A stretch of DNA of 64,000 nucleotides from Streptomyces coelicoflavus (lineage in GTDB: Bacteria; Actinomycetota; Actinomycetes; Streptomycetales; Streptomycetaceae), in NCBI RefSeq assembly GCF_003112555.1, contig NZ_BEWB01000004.1:1-64000 (forward strand), written 5' to 3'. This document shows, piece after piece, positions 26,278 to 33,957 of the stretch; positions within the stretch are counted from its first letter, which is position 1, and every line of letters starts with the position of its first letter. The notes beneath the pieces were generated by a model, which did no database searches, was not told the DNA's origin, and saw nothing but the letters and a program-made list of their open reading frames with translations. The position numbers and the translations under genes are program-made.

Positions 26278-26321
26278 GGCCCGTGCCGTGCGACCATCTT
26301 CGGGACGGCGCGGTACGGGCC
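26278..26321 (+). terminator. stem-loop after the M1 peptidase gene
   Basis: A 14-bp stem (GGCCCGTGCCGTGC with complement, two G-U pairs) starts 15 bp after the peptidase stop and ends just before the hflX promoter. Confidence 0.55.
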
Positions 26322-26324
26322 GCG

Positions 26325-26350
26325 GGAATCTCCCCGGCGGTCCGCACGTT
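26325..26350 (+). promoter_or_regulatory. sigma-R-type promoter of hflX
   Basis: GGGAAT at 26324-26329, 18 bases, then GTT at 26348-26350 fits the GGAAT-N18-GTT consensus of the thiol-oxidative-stress sigma factor SigR exactly. It is correctly oriented and about 60 bp upstream of the hflX ATG. Assignment rests on the motif only. Confidence 0.7.
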
Positions 26351-26409
26351 GTACACCATGTCGCGGCGAATGTGCCGCGCCCACCGTTTCCCTGCTGCGT
26401 AAGGATCCA

Positions 26410-27903
26410 ATGACCTCCTCTTCTTCCCCCTCCCAGGACACCAAGCGTCTCGAGCAGACCTATCCCGAGGGCCTCCGGGCCGATGCCCTGATGGAAGAGG
26501 ACGTCGCCTGGAGCCACGGAAACGACTCGCAGTGGGACGGCGAGCAGTTCGACCGCTCCGACCGCGCGGCCCTGCGCCGTGTGGCGGGCCTCTCCACCGA
26601 GCTCGAGGACGTCACCGAGGTCGAGTACCGCCAGCTCCGCCTGGAGCGGGTCGTCCTCGTCGGCGTGTGGACCTCGGGCACCGTGCAGGACGCGGAGAAC
26701 TCGCTGGCCGAGCTGGCCGCCCTCGCGGAGACGGCGGGCGCCCTCGTGCTCGACGGCGTCGTCCAGCGCCGCGACAAGCCCGACGCGGCCACCTACATCG
26801 GCTCCGGCAAGGCCGAGGAGCTGCGGGACGTCGTCCTCGACACCGGCGCGGACACCGTCATCTGCGACGGTGAGCTGAGCCCGGGGCAGCTGATCCACCT
26901 CGAGGACGTCGTCAAGGTCAAGGTCATCGACCGTACGGCCCTGATCCTGGACATCTTCGCCCAGCACGCCAAGTCCCGGGAGGGCAAGGCGCAGGTCGCG
27001 CTCGCGCAGATGCAGTACATGCTGCCGCGACTGCGCGGCTGGGGTCAGTCGCTGTCCCGGCAGATGGGCGGCGGCAAGGGCGGCGGCCTCGCCACCCGCG
27101 GTCCCGGTGAGACCAAGATCGAGACGGACCGGCGGCGGATCCGCGAGAAGATGGCGAAGATGCGCCGTGAGATCGCGGAGATGAAGACCGGCCGCGAGAT
27201 CAAGCGCCAGGAGCGCAAGCGCCACAAGGTGCCCTCCGTCGCCATCGCGGGCTACACCAACGCCGGCAAGTCCTCGCTGCTCAACCGCCTCACCGGCGCG
27301 GGCGTGCTGGTGGAGAACGCGCTGTTCGCCACCCTCGACCCGACCGTGCGCCGCGCGGAGACGCCGAGCGGCCGCCTGTACACCCTGGCGGACACCGTCG
27401 GCTTCGTCCGGCACCTGCCGCACCACCTGGTCGAGGCGTTCCGCTCCACGATGGAGGAGGTCGGCGACTCCGACCTGATCCTGCACGTGGTCGACGGTTC
27501 GCACCCCGCCCCGGAGGAGCAGCTGGCCGCCGTGCGCGAGGTGATCAGGGACGTCGGTGCCACCGGCGTGCCCGAGATCGTCGTGGTCAACAAGGCCGAC
27601 ATGGCCGACCCGCTGGTGCTCCAGCGGCTGCTGCGGGTCGAGAAGCGGGCCATCGCCGTCTCGGCGCGCACCGGCCGGAACATCGACCAGCTGCTCGCGC
27701 TCATCGACAACGAGCTGCCGCGTCCCTCGGTCGAGATCGAGGCACTCGTGCCGTACACCCACGGCAAGCTGGTGGCCCGCGCCCACGACGAGGGCGAGGT
27801 GCTCTCCGAGGAGCACACCCCGGAGGGCACCCTGCTCAAGGTGCGGGTGCACGAGGAACTGGCGGCGGAGCTGACGCCGTACGTTCCGGCGCCGCTCGCC
27901 TGA
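26410..27903 (+). CDS. hflX: ribosome-associated GTPase HflX
   Basis: A 497-residue GTPase. The N-terminal HflX domain includes VVLVGVW..GT and TYIGSGKAEEL; a helical linker follows with MQYMLPRLRGWG and RGPGETKIETDRR. The G domain has G1 GYTNAGKSS (281-289), G3 DTVGFVRHLP and G4 NKADM. HflX splits stalled or stress-damaged 70S ribosomes. The Streptomyces form has an extra N-terminal segment of about 60 residues. AAGGATCC precedes the ATG. A sigma-R-type promoter upstream would link ribosome rescue to oxidative stress. It ends at a very strong hairpin shared with the convergent protease gene. Confidence 0.95.
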   Translation: MTSSSSPSQDTKRLEQTYPEGLRADALMEEDVAWSHGNDSQWDGEQFDRSDRAALRRVAGLSTELEDVTEVEYRQLRLERVVLVGVWTSGTVQDAENSLAELAALAETAGALVLDGVVQRRDKPDAATYIGSGKAEELRDVVLDTGADTVICDGELSPGQLIHLEDVVKVKVIDRTALILDIFAQHAKSREGKAQVALAQMQYMLPRLRGWGQSLSRQMGGGKGGGLATRGPGETKIETDRRRIREKMAKMRREIAEMKTGREIKRQERKRHKVPSVAIAGYTNAGKSSLLNRLTGAGVLVENALFATLDPTVRRAETPSGRLYTLADTVGFVRHLPHHLVEAFRSTMEEVGDSDLILHVVDGSHPAPEEQLAAVREVIRDVGATGVPEIVVVNKADMADPLVLQRLLRVEKRAIAVSARTGRNIDQLLALIDNELPRPSVEIEALVPYTHGKLVARAHDEGEVLSEEHTPEGTLLKVRVHEELAAELTPYVPAPLA

Positions 27904-27912
27904 GCACGTACC

Positions 27913-27965
27913 GCGACGGCCGAGGGCCCGCTCCCCATGTCGGGGGGCGGGCCCTCGGCCGTCGC
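27913..27965. terminator. long bidirectional terminator
   Basis: GCGACGGCCGAGGGCCCGC pairs with its exact complement and then four further G-C pairs, a stem of about 24 bp, 10 bp after hflX and 29 bp after the end of the convergent protease gene. Confidence 0.9.
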
Positions 27966-27994
27966 CGCTCCTGGTGCCGTGACGCGTCAGGCCG

Positions 27995-29218
27995 CTACTT
28001 GGCGAACTTGCCGCTCACCGCGTCGAACACGCCCTTGGCCTCCTCGCCCAGGCGCGGACCGGCCAGCCAGCCGGCCGTCACCGGGCCGATCGAGGTGTTG
28101 GAGACCAGCGCGGGCTTGCCGTCGGAGCCGGCCGCGACCCAGCCGCCGCCGGACGAACCGCCGGTCATGGTGCAGCCGATGCGGTACATCGTCGGGTCGG
28201 AGGCGTTGATCGACAGCCGACCGGGCTTGTCCTGGCACTGGTACAGCTTCTGACCGTCGTACGGCGGCGCGGCCGGGTAGCCGATCGCCTTCATGCTCTC
28301 GATCTCCGGCACCGCGGGCGCGTCGAAGTCCACCGGCAGCGCGGCGCCGACCGTCTCCTCCAGCGACTTGCCGCCGCTGCCCTTCTCCGGCGTCACATGG
28401 ATCACCGCGAAGTCGTACGAGGCGCCCTGACCGCCGGTCGCACCGCCCTGCTCGATCCACTGGTCCGAGGTCTGCGCCCAGTCGCCCCACCAGACGCCGT
28501 AGGGAGCGACCTCTTCCTTGGTGGCGTTCTGCAGCTCCTCGACCGACATGTCCGCGTCGTTGTACGACGGCACGAAGGCGATGTTGCGGTACCAGCCGCC
28601 GCTCTTGCCCGCGTGCACGCAGTGACCCGCCGTCCAGACCATGTTGGACTTGCCGGGATGGGCGGGGTCCTTCACGACCGTCGCCGAGCACACCATCGAG
28701 CCCTTGGGGGAGTCGAAGAGCAGCTTGCCGGCCGTGGCGGCGTTGTCGTGGTACTTGGCCGGTACGGCCTCCGCCTCGACGGGGGCGGGCTCCGGGTCGG
28801 TGACGCCCTGGTCGCCGGAGATGTCGTTCTCGTCGACCTCCTGGTCCGGCTCCTCGGCGTCCCGCATCCGGTCCGGGTCCCACAGGTCCTCGATGATCGG
28901 GTTGACGAAGTCCTGCGCCTCGCGCAGCCAGTCGTCCTTGTTCCAGTTCTTCCAGGCGCCGTTCTTCCAGTCGTCGACGTCGATCCCGTGCTCTTTGAGC
29001 TTGTCCTTGATGTGGTCCGGGATCCGGATGCCGCCGTTGGCGTCGTCGGCGGACGCGGAGGCCGAGGCGTCGCCGGCCGCCTCGGGGTCGCCGTCCTCGC
29101 ACGCCGTGGCGGTGAGTGCGAGCGCCGAGACGAGCGCCACGGCGGCGGCCGCCGACGAGGTTCCGCGCCTCCCGCGCCGGTGCCCGCGCATGGTGAACGA
29201 CGGCCGTATGGATCGCAT
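27995..29218 (-). CDS. exported trypsin-like serine protease, putative lipoprotein
   Basis: A 407-residue exported protein. A signal peptide ends in LALTATAC with Cys40 as probable lipid site, followed by a polar acidic region to about residue 155. The peptidase domain follows, with His199 (VWTAGHC), Asp269 (YDFAVIHV) and Ser356 (GGSSGG), a complete S1-type triad. Two Cys pairs could form disulfides. The fold resembles V8/Glu-specific or trypsin-like peptidases of Streptomyces. The ATG at 29218 follows GGGGAG by eight bases. It is divergent from the siderophore operon. Substrate unknown. Confidence 0.85.
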   Translation of the reverse strand: MRSIRPSFTMRGHRRGRRGTSSAAAAVALVSALALTATACEDGDPEAAGDASASASADDANGGIRIPDHIKDKLKEHGIDVDDWKNGAWKNWNKDDWLREAQDFVNPIIEDLWDPDRMRDAEEPDQEVDENDISGDQGVTDPEPAPVEAEAVPAKYHDNAATAGKLLFDSPKGSMVCSATVVKDPAHPGKSNMVWTAGHCVHAGKSGGWYRNIAFVPSYNDADMSVEELQNATKEEVAPYGVWWGDWAQTSDQWIEQGGATGGQGASYDFAVIHVTPEKGSGGKSLEETVGAALPVDFDAPAVPEIESMKAIGYPAAPPYDGQKLYQCQDKPGRLSINASDPTMYRIGCTMTGGSSGGGWVAAGSDGKPALVSNTSIGPVTAGWLAGPRLGEEAKGVFDAVSGKFAK

Positions 29219-29578
29219 GGTGTTGACTCCCCCTGCTGTGAACGAACGTGGTGCTGCCGCGGCCGAACCGCCGAGCGACGGCGACCGGGAACGGCATCAC
29301 ACACTATGCGGTGGCTGTGGGGGAGTTCCGACAGAACGGCAACGGTTCGGACACAGCCGTCTGACCTGGCACACGTCGTCCCGCCGGACCGTGAGGCCGG
29401 TCCGCGCCGCCGGGGCGGACCGCGAAGTCCCCGGCCCGGCAACGATCTTCGGGCAGGCCGTAACCCCGTGAGCGGTCCCGGGTTGGTAGCGGTGGGGGGC
29501 CTGCTGTCCGGACGCGGTCCCCCTGGCCGGGAGCGCCCGGCACGCCGCCGCGTCCGGACAGCAGGAGGTCGACAGGAC
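29219..29578. other. divergent control region, protease / siderophore operon
   Basis: No gene is seen here. The right part holds a long inverted repeat (29500-29565) next to the ribosome site of the aminotransferase gene. I looked for an iron box of the DmdR/IdeR type (TTAGGTTAGGCTAACCTAA-like) and found none. Confidence 0.5.
29500..29565 (+). promoter_or_regulatory. leader hairpin of the siderophore operon
   Basis: CCTGCTGTCCGGACGCGG at 29500-29517 pairs perfectly over 18 bp with 29548-29565. The loop carries a second hairpin, GCCGGG-AGCG-CCCGGC at 29526-29541. The 3' arm ends within the AGGAGG at 29563-29568, the presumed ribosome site for GTG 29579. The structure could hide that site or act as a conditional terminator. 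Confidence 0.65.
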
Positions 29579-30979
29579 GTGGCGGGTACCGGGGTCGGGG
29601 CCGGGGGAATCGTGCGGGAGAGTGCCGTGCAGGGGGGCGCTTCGAGGCGACAGCCGGCGCGTGAACCGGCCGCGCGCACCTACGCGCGCGCACTGCCGGT
29701 CGTACCGGTGCGGGCCCGGGGACTCACCATCGAGGGCGCCGACGGCCGCCGTTACCTGGACTGCGTCTCCGGCGCGGGGACCCTGGCCCTCGGCCACAAC
29801 CACCCCGTCGTCCTGGAGGCGATCCGCGCGGTCCTCGACTCCGGCGCCCCCTTGCACGTCATGGACCTCACCACGCCGGTCGAGGACGCCTTCGTCACCG
29901 AACTGCTGCGCACCCTGCCGCCCGGACTCGCCGCCCGCGCGCGCGTGCGGTTCTGCGGCCCGACCGGAACCGATCCGGTCGCCACCGCCGCCTCGCTGGT
30001 CCGCGCCGCCACCGGACGGTCACGGGTGATCGCCGTCTCCGACGCCCCCGAGCCGCTCCCCGAGGACGGCGGGGCGGAGCGGGACCGGCCCGCCGCACTC
30101 CTCCTGGAGCCGGTCCGGAGCGAGGCCGGGGTGCTCCCGGTGGCGGACGCCCTGGTCCGGCGCCTGCGCTCCCGCACGGCCGGACAGGGCGTCCCGCTCG
30201 TCGTCGACGAGACCGAGACGGGCGTGGGCCGGACCGGCGCCTACTGGGCGTTCGAGCACAGCGGGGTCACACCCGACGTGCTGATCCTCGCCAAGGCGGT
30301 CGGCGGCAGCCTGCCGCTGGCCGCGGTGGTTCACCGCGACGACCTGGGCGACTCGGGCGACTCGGGAGGCAAGGACACCGTGGGCCGCCCGGCCGCGGCG
30401 CACACCGGCGCGACCAGGGCCGGCGCCTTCCGCGGCAACCAACTCGCCCTGGCCGCGGGCGCCGCCACCCTCGCCCACGTCCGCGAACAGCGCCTCGCCG
30501 AACACGCCGCCGCTCTGGGCGAGCGGATGCTGACCCGACTGCGCACCCTGGCCGGGGAGTTCGCATGCGTCGGCGACGTACGCGGGCGGGGTCTGATGGC
30601 GGGTGTCGAACTGGTGTCACCGGACGGGACGGCCCACGGCCCCGGCGACGGCGTGCGCCGCCCGGGCACAGGCGTGGGCACAGGCATGGGCTCAAGCGTG
30701 GGCACAGGCATCGGCACAGGCGTGGGCGCGGGCACACCCGGCACACCCGGCACGCCCGCCGAACTCGCCGCCGCCGTCCGCCGGGAGTGCCTGCACCGCG
30801 GCCTGATCGTGGACGTCACGGGGCCCTGCGCGAACGTCGTGCGCCTGCTGCCCCCGCTCATCGTCACCGAGGAGCAGATGTCGGCGGTCCTGGACCGGCT
30901 CTTCGACGCCGTACGGGCGGTGGACCGCCACCGCGTGGGCGGTCCCGCCGCGTTAGGCGGGCAGCACGCCCCGCGATGA
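29579..30979 (+). CDS. class III PLP aminotransferase, siderophore cluster
   Basis: About 466 residues, related to diaminobutyrate-2-oxoglutarate aminotransferases. Visible are LDCVSGAGTLALGHNHP, RVRFCGPTGTDPV, the PLP aspartate in LVVDETETGVGRTGAYWAFE and the Schiff-base Lys in LILAKAVGGSLPLA. Between ATGRSRVIA and the next family block, some 60-80 residues normally holding the GGYHGMT region are missing. A Gly/Thr/Val repeat (near 30660-30760) interrupts the C-terminal domain. Activity may thus be changed or lost. A TTA codon lies at 30953-30955, eight codons before the stop. Starts at GTG 29579, 29612 or 29627 are all possible; AGGAGG favours the first. It likely supplies or modifies a diamine for the siderophore made by the next genes. 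Confidence 0.75.
   Translation: MAGTGVGAGGIVRESAVQGGASRRQPAREPAARTYARALPVVPVRARGLTIEGADGRRYLDCVSGAGTLALGHNHPVVLEAIRAVLDSGAPLHVMDLTTPVEDAFVTELLRTLPPGLAARARVRFCGPTGTDPVATAASLVRAATGRSRVIAVSDAPEPLPEDGGAERDRPAALLLEPVRSEAGVLPVADALVRRLRSRTAGQGVPLVVDETETGVGRTGAYWAFEHSGVTPDVLILAKAVGGSLPLAAVVHRDDLGDSGDSGGKDTVGRPAAAHTGATRAGAFRGNQLALAAGAATLAHVREQRLAEHAAALGERMLTRLRTLAGEFACVGDVRGRGLMAGVELVSPDGTAHGPGDGVRRPGTGVGTGMGSSVGTGIGTGVGAGTPGTPGTPAELAAAVRRECLHRGLIVDVTGPCANVVRLLPPLIVTEEQMSAVLDRLFDAVRAVDRHRVGGPAALGGQHAPR
30660..30760 (+). repeat. imperfect GGCACAGGC-type repeat inside the aminotransferase gene
   Basis: Repeated units of the type gtgggcacaggc encode alternating Gly with Thr, Val or Met, then GTPGTP. The family has no such insert at this place, so it looks like a local slippage expansion in frame. 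Confidence 0.7.
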
Positions 30980-31018
30980 GTCGCACCGCCCGGACACAGC
31001 ACGCCAGGAGGACCCGCG

Positions 31019-33040
31019 TTGCACCCCGACCCCGCACCAGAACCGGCCCCCGCGGCCCTCTCCGCACCCGGGGACCCGACCGGCCCGGCGCGCCCGGTCA
31101 CCGCGGAGCCCGCCCCCGCTCCGGCCTCCGGGCACGGACCGGCCCCAGGGGCGGGCACCGTCCCGGACGCCCCACTCCTGTCTCCGCCCGCGCCCCCACC
31201 GCTGCTCGTGCTGTCCGTGGCGCCCTCGGCGGCCGACCCGCTCGACCGTCTCGGTCCCTACGCCGCCGCCCAGGCCGAGGCCACGGAGAACCTGATCCGC
31301 TGCTGGGCCCGCGAGACCGACGCTCCCGCCCCCGACGACGGCCTCCTCCGGGTCCCGCTCCCGGCCAGCGGTACGGCCCTGGCCGTTCCCGTCCTCTACT
31401 GGTCCCCGACCGGACGGCACCGCTTCGGTCCCCCACGGCTGGCCGGCGCGCCCGCCTCGGCGCCGCCCGTGGACGCGGTCACGCTCGCCGCACTGCTCGT
31501 ACGCGAGGGCGCCGGCGCCCCCGGGCCCGACGGTCCCGACCTCGTCGCGCGCGTCGCCGACTCCGTCCGCCGCACCGCCGTATTCCTCCGGGACCGCGCG
31601 GAACGTCCCGCGGACGGACCGGGCGGTCGGCACGCCGCTTCCGGGGACCCCGGCGCCCCCGACCTCTTCCTCGACGCCGAACAGGCGCTTCTCCTCGGCC
31701 ACCCGCTGCACCCCACCCCGAAGAGCCGTGAGGGCCTCACCGAGGCGGAGACCCACCGGTACTCACCGGAGCTGCGCGGCTCCTTCCCGCTGCACTGGCT
31801 GGCCGTCGCCCCCTCGGTCCTCGCCACCGACTCGGCCTGGACCGAGCGCGGCCGCCCGCTGCCGGCGACCGAACTCACCGCCCGCCTCGGCGCGGACGGG
31901 CCGGCGCCCCCGGACGGGCACGCCCTCCTGCCCCTGCACCCCTGGCAGTTCCGCGCGCTGCTGCACCGGCCGGACCTGACCGCACTGCTCGACAGCGGTC
32001 TGGTCAGGGACCTCGGCGCGCGGGGCCCGGCCTGGCATCCCACGTCCTCCGTGCGCACCGTCCACCGGACGGGCGCCCCCGCCATGCTCAAGCTCTCGCT
32101 GGCTCTGCACATCACCAACTCCCGGCGGGAGAACCTCCGCAAGGAACTCCACCGCGGCGTCGAGGTCCACCGCCTGCTGCGCCGCGGCCTGTCCGGCCGG
32201 TGGCGGGCGGCCCACCCGGACTTCGACATCGTCCGCGACCCGGCCTGGCTCGCCGTCGACCGACCGGACGGCACACCCGCGCGAGGGCTCGACGTCGTCG
32301 TCCGGCACAACCCCTTCCGGCCCTCGGACGACGTGTCCTGCGTGGCCGCTCTGGTCGCCCCGCGGCCGCACACCCGGGCGACGGAAGGCGCCACCGGGCA
32401 GGACGGGTCCGGGCCCGCCGCGCGCTCCCGGCTGGCGGACCTCGTCACCCGGCTCGCCGGGCGGACCGGCCGGCCGCGCGCAGCCGTCGCCGTCGAGTGG
32501 TTCCTGCGCTACCTCCACCACGTCGTGCGTCCCGTCCTGTGGCTGGACGCCCGCGCGGGGATCGCCCTGGAGGCGCACCAGCAGAACACGCTCGTCCTGC
32601 TGGACGCCGACGGCTGGCCCTCGGGCGGCCGCTACCGGGACAACCAGGGCTACTACTTCCGCGAGTCCCGGCGCACGGAACTCGACGCCCGGCTGCCCGG
32701 GATCGGTGCGCACAGCGACACGTTCGTGGCCGACGACGTCACCGACGAGCGCTTCGCTTACTACCTCGCCGTCAACAACGTCTTCGGTCTCGTCGGCGCC
32801 TTTGGTTCCCAGGGGCTGGCCGACGAGCGGCCGCTGCTGGCGGCCTTCCGCCGGTTCCTCAGCCGGCTGGTCTCGGGCCCCGCCCCGCTGGGCGGTCCGC
32901 TCCCCGCCTACCTCCTCGACTCGCCGTCACTGCGCTGCAAGGCGAACCTGCTGACCCGGCTGCACGGCCTCGACGAACTCGTCGGCCCGGTGGACACCCA
33001 GTCCGTCTACGTCACCATCGCCAATCCCCTGCGTGCCTGA
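31019..33040 (+). CDS. IucA/IucC-family siderophore synthetase
   Basis: A 673-residue NRPS-independent siderophore (NIS) synthetase. It joins a carboxylic acid and an amine or hydroxamate via an acyl-adenylate. Family blocks seen are ALLPLHPWQF, MLKLSLALHITNSRRENL, EAHQQNTLVLLDADGW and RYRDNQGYYFRES, the last corresponding to the ATP and metal-binding C-terminal part (FhuF-like tail). The N-terminal 60 residues are Pro/Ala-rich and unlike the family. TTG 31019 is the best start since AGGAGG lies seven bases upstream, after a 39-bp gap from the aminotransferase. The operon differs from the desferrioxamine cluster (no decarboxylase or hydroxylase adjacent). Product unknown. Confidence 0.9.
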   Translation: MHPDPAPEPAPAALSAPGDPTGPARPVTAEPAPAPASGHGPAPGAGTVPDAPLLSPPAPPPLLVLSVAPSAADPLDRLGPYAAAQAEATENLIRCWARETDAPAPDDGLLRVPLPASGTALAVPVLYWSPTGRHRFGPPRLAGAPASAPPVDAVTLAALLVREGAGAPGPDGPDLVARVADSVRRTAVFLRDRAERPADGPGGRHAASGDPGAPDLFLDAEQALLLGHPLHPTPKSREGLTEAETHRYSPELRGSFPLHWLAVAPSVLATDSAWTERGRPLPATELTARLGADGPAPPDGHALLPLHPWQFRALLHRPDLTALLDSGLVRDLGARGPAWHPTSSVRTVHRTGAPAMLKLSLALHITNSRRENLRKELHRGVEVHRLLRRGLSGRWRAAHPDFDIVRDPAWLAVDRPDGTPARGLDVVVRHNPFRPSDDVSCVAALVAPRPHTRATEGATGQDGSGPAARSRLADLVTRLAGRTGRPRAAVAVEWFLRYLHHVVRPVLWLDARAGIALEAHQQNTLVLLDADGWPSGGRYRDNQGYYFRESRRTELDARLPGIGAHSDTFVADDVTDERFAYYLAVNNVFGLVGAFGSQGLADERPLLAAFRRFLSRLVSGPAPLGGPLPAYLLDSPSLRCKANLLTRLHGLDELVGPVDTQSVYVTIANPLRA

Positions 33041-33068
33041 GCGGGCCGCCCTTCCGAAGGACGACACT

Positions 33069-33761
33069 GTGAATTCCACCGACGCGAGCGCCGACGACAC
33101 CCTGGACCTGCACCTGCCGGAGGAATTCGTCGCCCGCTTCCGCGGCGCGGGGAACGACCGGGCGCGGGCGGCCGGGGCACACGCGCGCGAGGACCTCCTC
33201 GACCGCATCGCCGACTGGGGGCCGAGCGCCACGCCCGTCGGCGTGTTCCACCTGGTGCCCGTCGACGTCGAACGGGACGCCCCGCTCGTCGCCCGCTGGA
33301 TGAACGACCCCGCCGTCGCCGCGTACTGGGAGCTGACCGGACCCCGGAGCGTCACCGTGGATCATCTGGGCGCCCAGCTGGCCGGGGACGGACGCAGCAT
33401 CCCGTGCGTCGGGATGCTGGACGGAGTGCCGATGAGCTACTGGGAGATCTACCGGGCCGACCTCGACCCGCTGGCCCGGTACTGCCCCGTCCGGCCGCAC
33501 GACACCGGCGTCCACCTGCTGATCGGCGACGAGGCCGACCGCGGGCGGGGCCTCGGAACCGCACTGATCCGGACCGTCGCCGACCTCGTCCTCGCGGGGC
33601 GCCCGGCCTGCACGCGCGTGCTCGCCGAGCCCGACGTCCGCAACAGGCCGTCCGTCGCGGCGTTCCTCGGCGCCGGGTTCCGGCCGGTGGCGGAGGTGGA
33701 GCTGCCCGGCAAGCGCGCCGCCCTCATGGTCCGCGATCGGGCGGCGCGGGAGCCGCGATGA
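33069..33761 (+). CDS. siderophore-type GNAT acyltransferase
   Basis: A 230-residue N-acyltransferase of the IucB/AlcB/DesC type. After about 60 residues comes FHLVPVDVERDAPLVARWMNDPAVAAYW, then MSYWEIYRADLDPLARYCPV and HLLIGDEADRGRGLGTALIR with the acetyl-CoA loop (RGRGLG). Such enzymes acylate hydroxylamines or diamines during siderophore assembly. GTG 33069 with AAGGA eight bases upstream is preferred; a GTG at 33033 overlaps the synthetase gene. It is the third gene of the operon. A 28-bp tandem duplication lies after its stop. Confidence 0.88.
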   Translation: MNSTDASADDTLDLHLPEEFVARFRGAGNDRARAAGAHAREDLLDRIADWGPSATPVGVFHLVPVDVERDAPLVARWMNDPAVAAYWELTGPRSVTVDHLGAQLAGDGRSIPCVGMLDGVPMSYWEIYRADLDPLARYCPVRPHDTGVHLLIGDEADRGRGLGTALIRTVADLVLAGRPACTRVLAEPDVRNRPSVAAFLGAGFRPVAEVELPGKRAALMVRDRAAREPR

Positions 33762-33773
33762 CGCCGGTGTCCG

Positions 33774-33829
33774 CCGCCTGCGCCGTCCGCCTGTCGCCCC
33801 TCCGCCTGCGCCGTCCGCCCGTCGCCCCT
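33774..33829. repeat. 28-bp tandem duplication
   Basis: Two directly adjacent copies, 33774-33801 and 33802-33829, begin CCGCCTGCGCCGTCCGCC and differ at one base. They are in the 196-bp gap between the acyltransferase gene and dinG. Otherwise this gap holds no gene. Confidence 0.85.
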
Positions 33830-33957
33830 TCCGTCCCGTTTCGCCGGTCAGCCGCCCAGGAGCCACCTTTGCGCCCGCTGCCTCCACCGTCACTCCCGCC
33901 CCTGGCGCCCGCCTTGCCGACCCGTTTGTCAGTCCCGGGCCGTAGGGTGGTCGCGCT

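Noticed and set aside
28397..29578. Extension of the aminotransferase frame upstream through the protease region
   Set aside because: The added 390 residues are antisense to the protease gene and unlike any aminotransferase N-terminus.
29219..29578. Iron box for DmdR/IdeR upstream of the siderophore operon
   Set aside because: Expected from function, but no TTAGGTTAGGCT-like palindrome could be found by eye.
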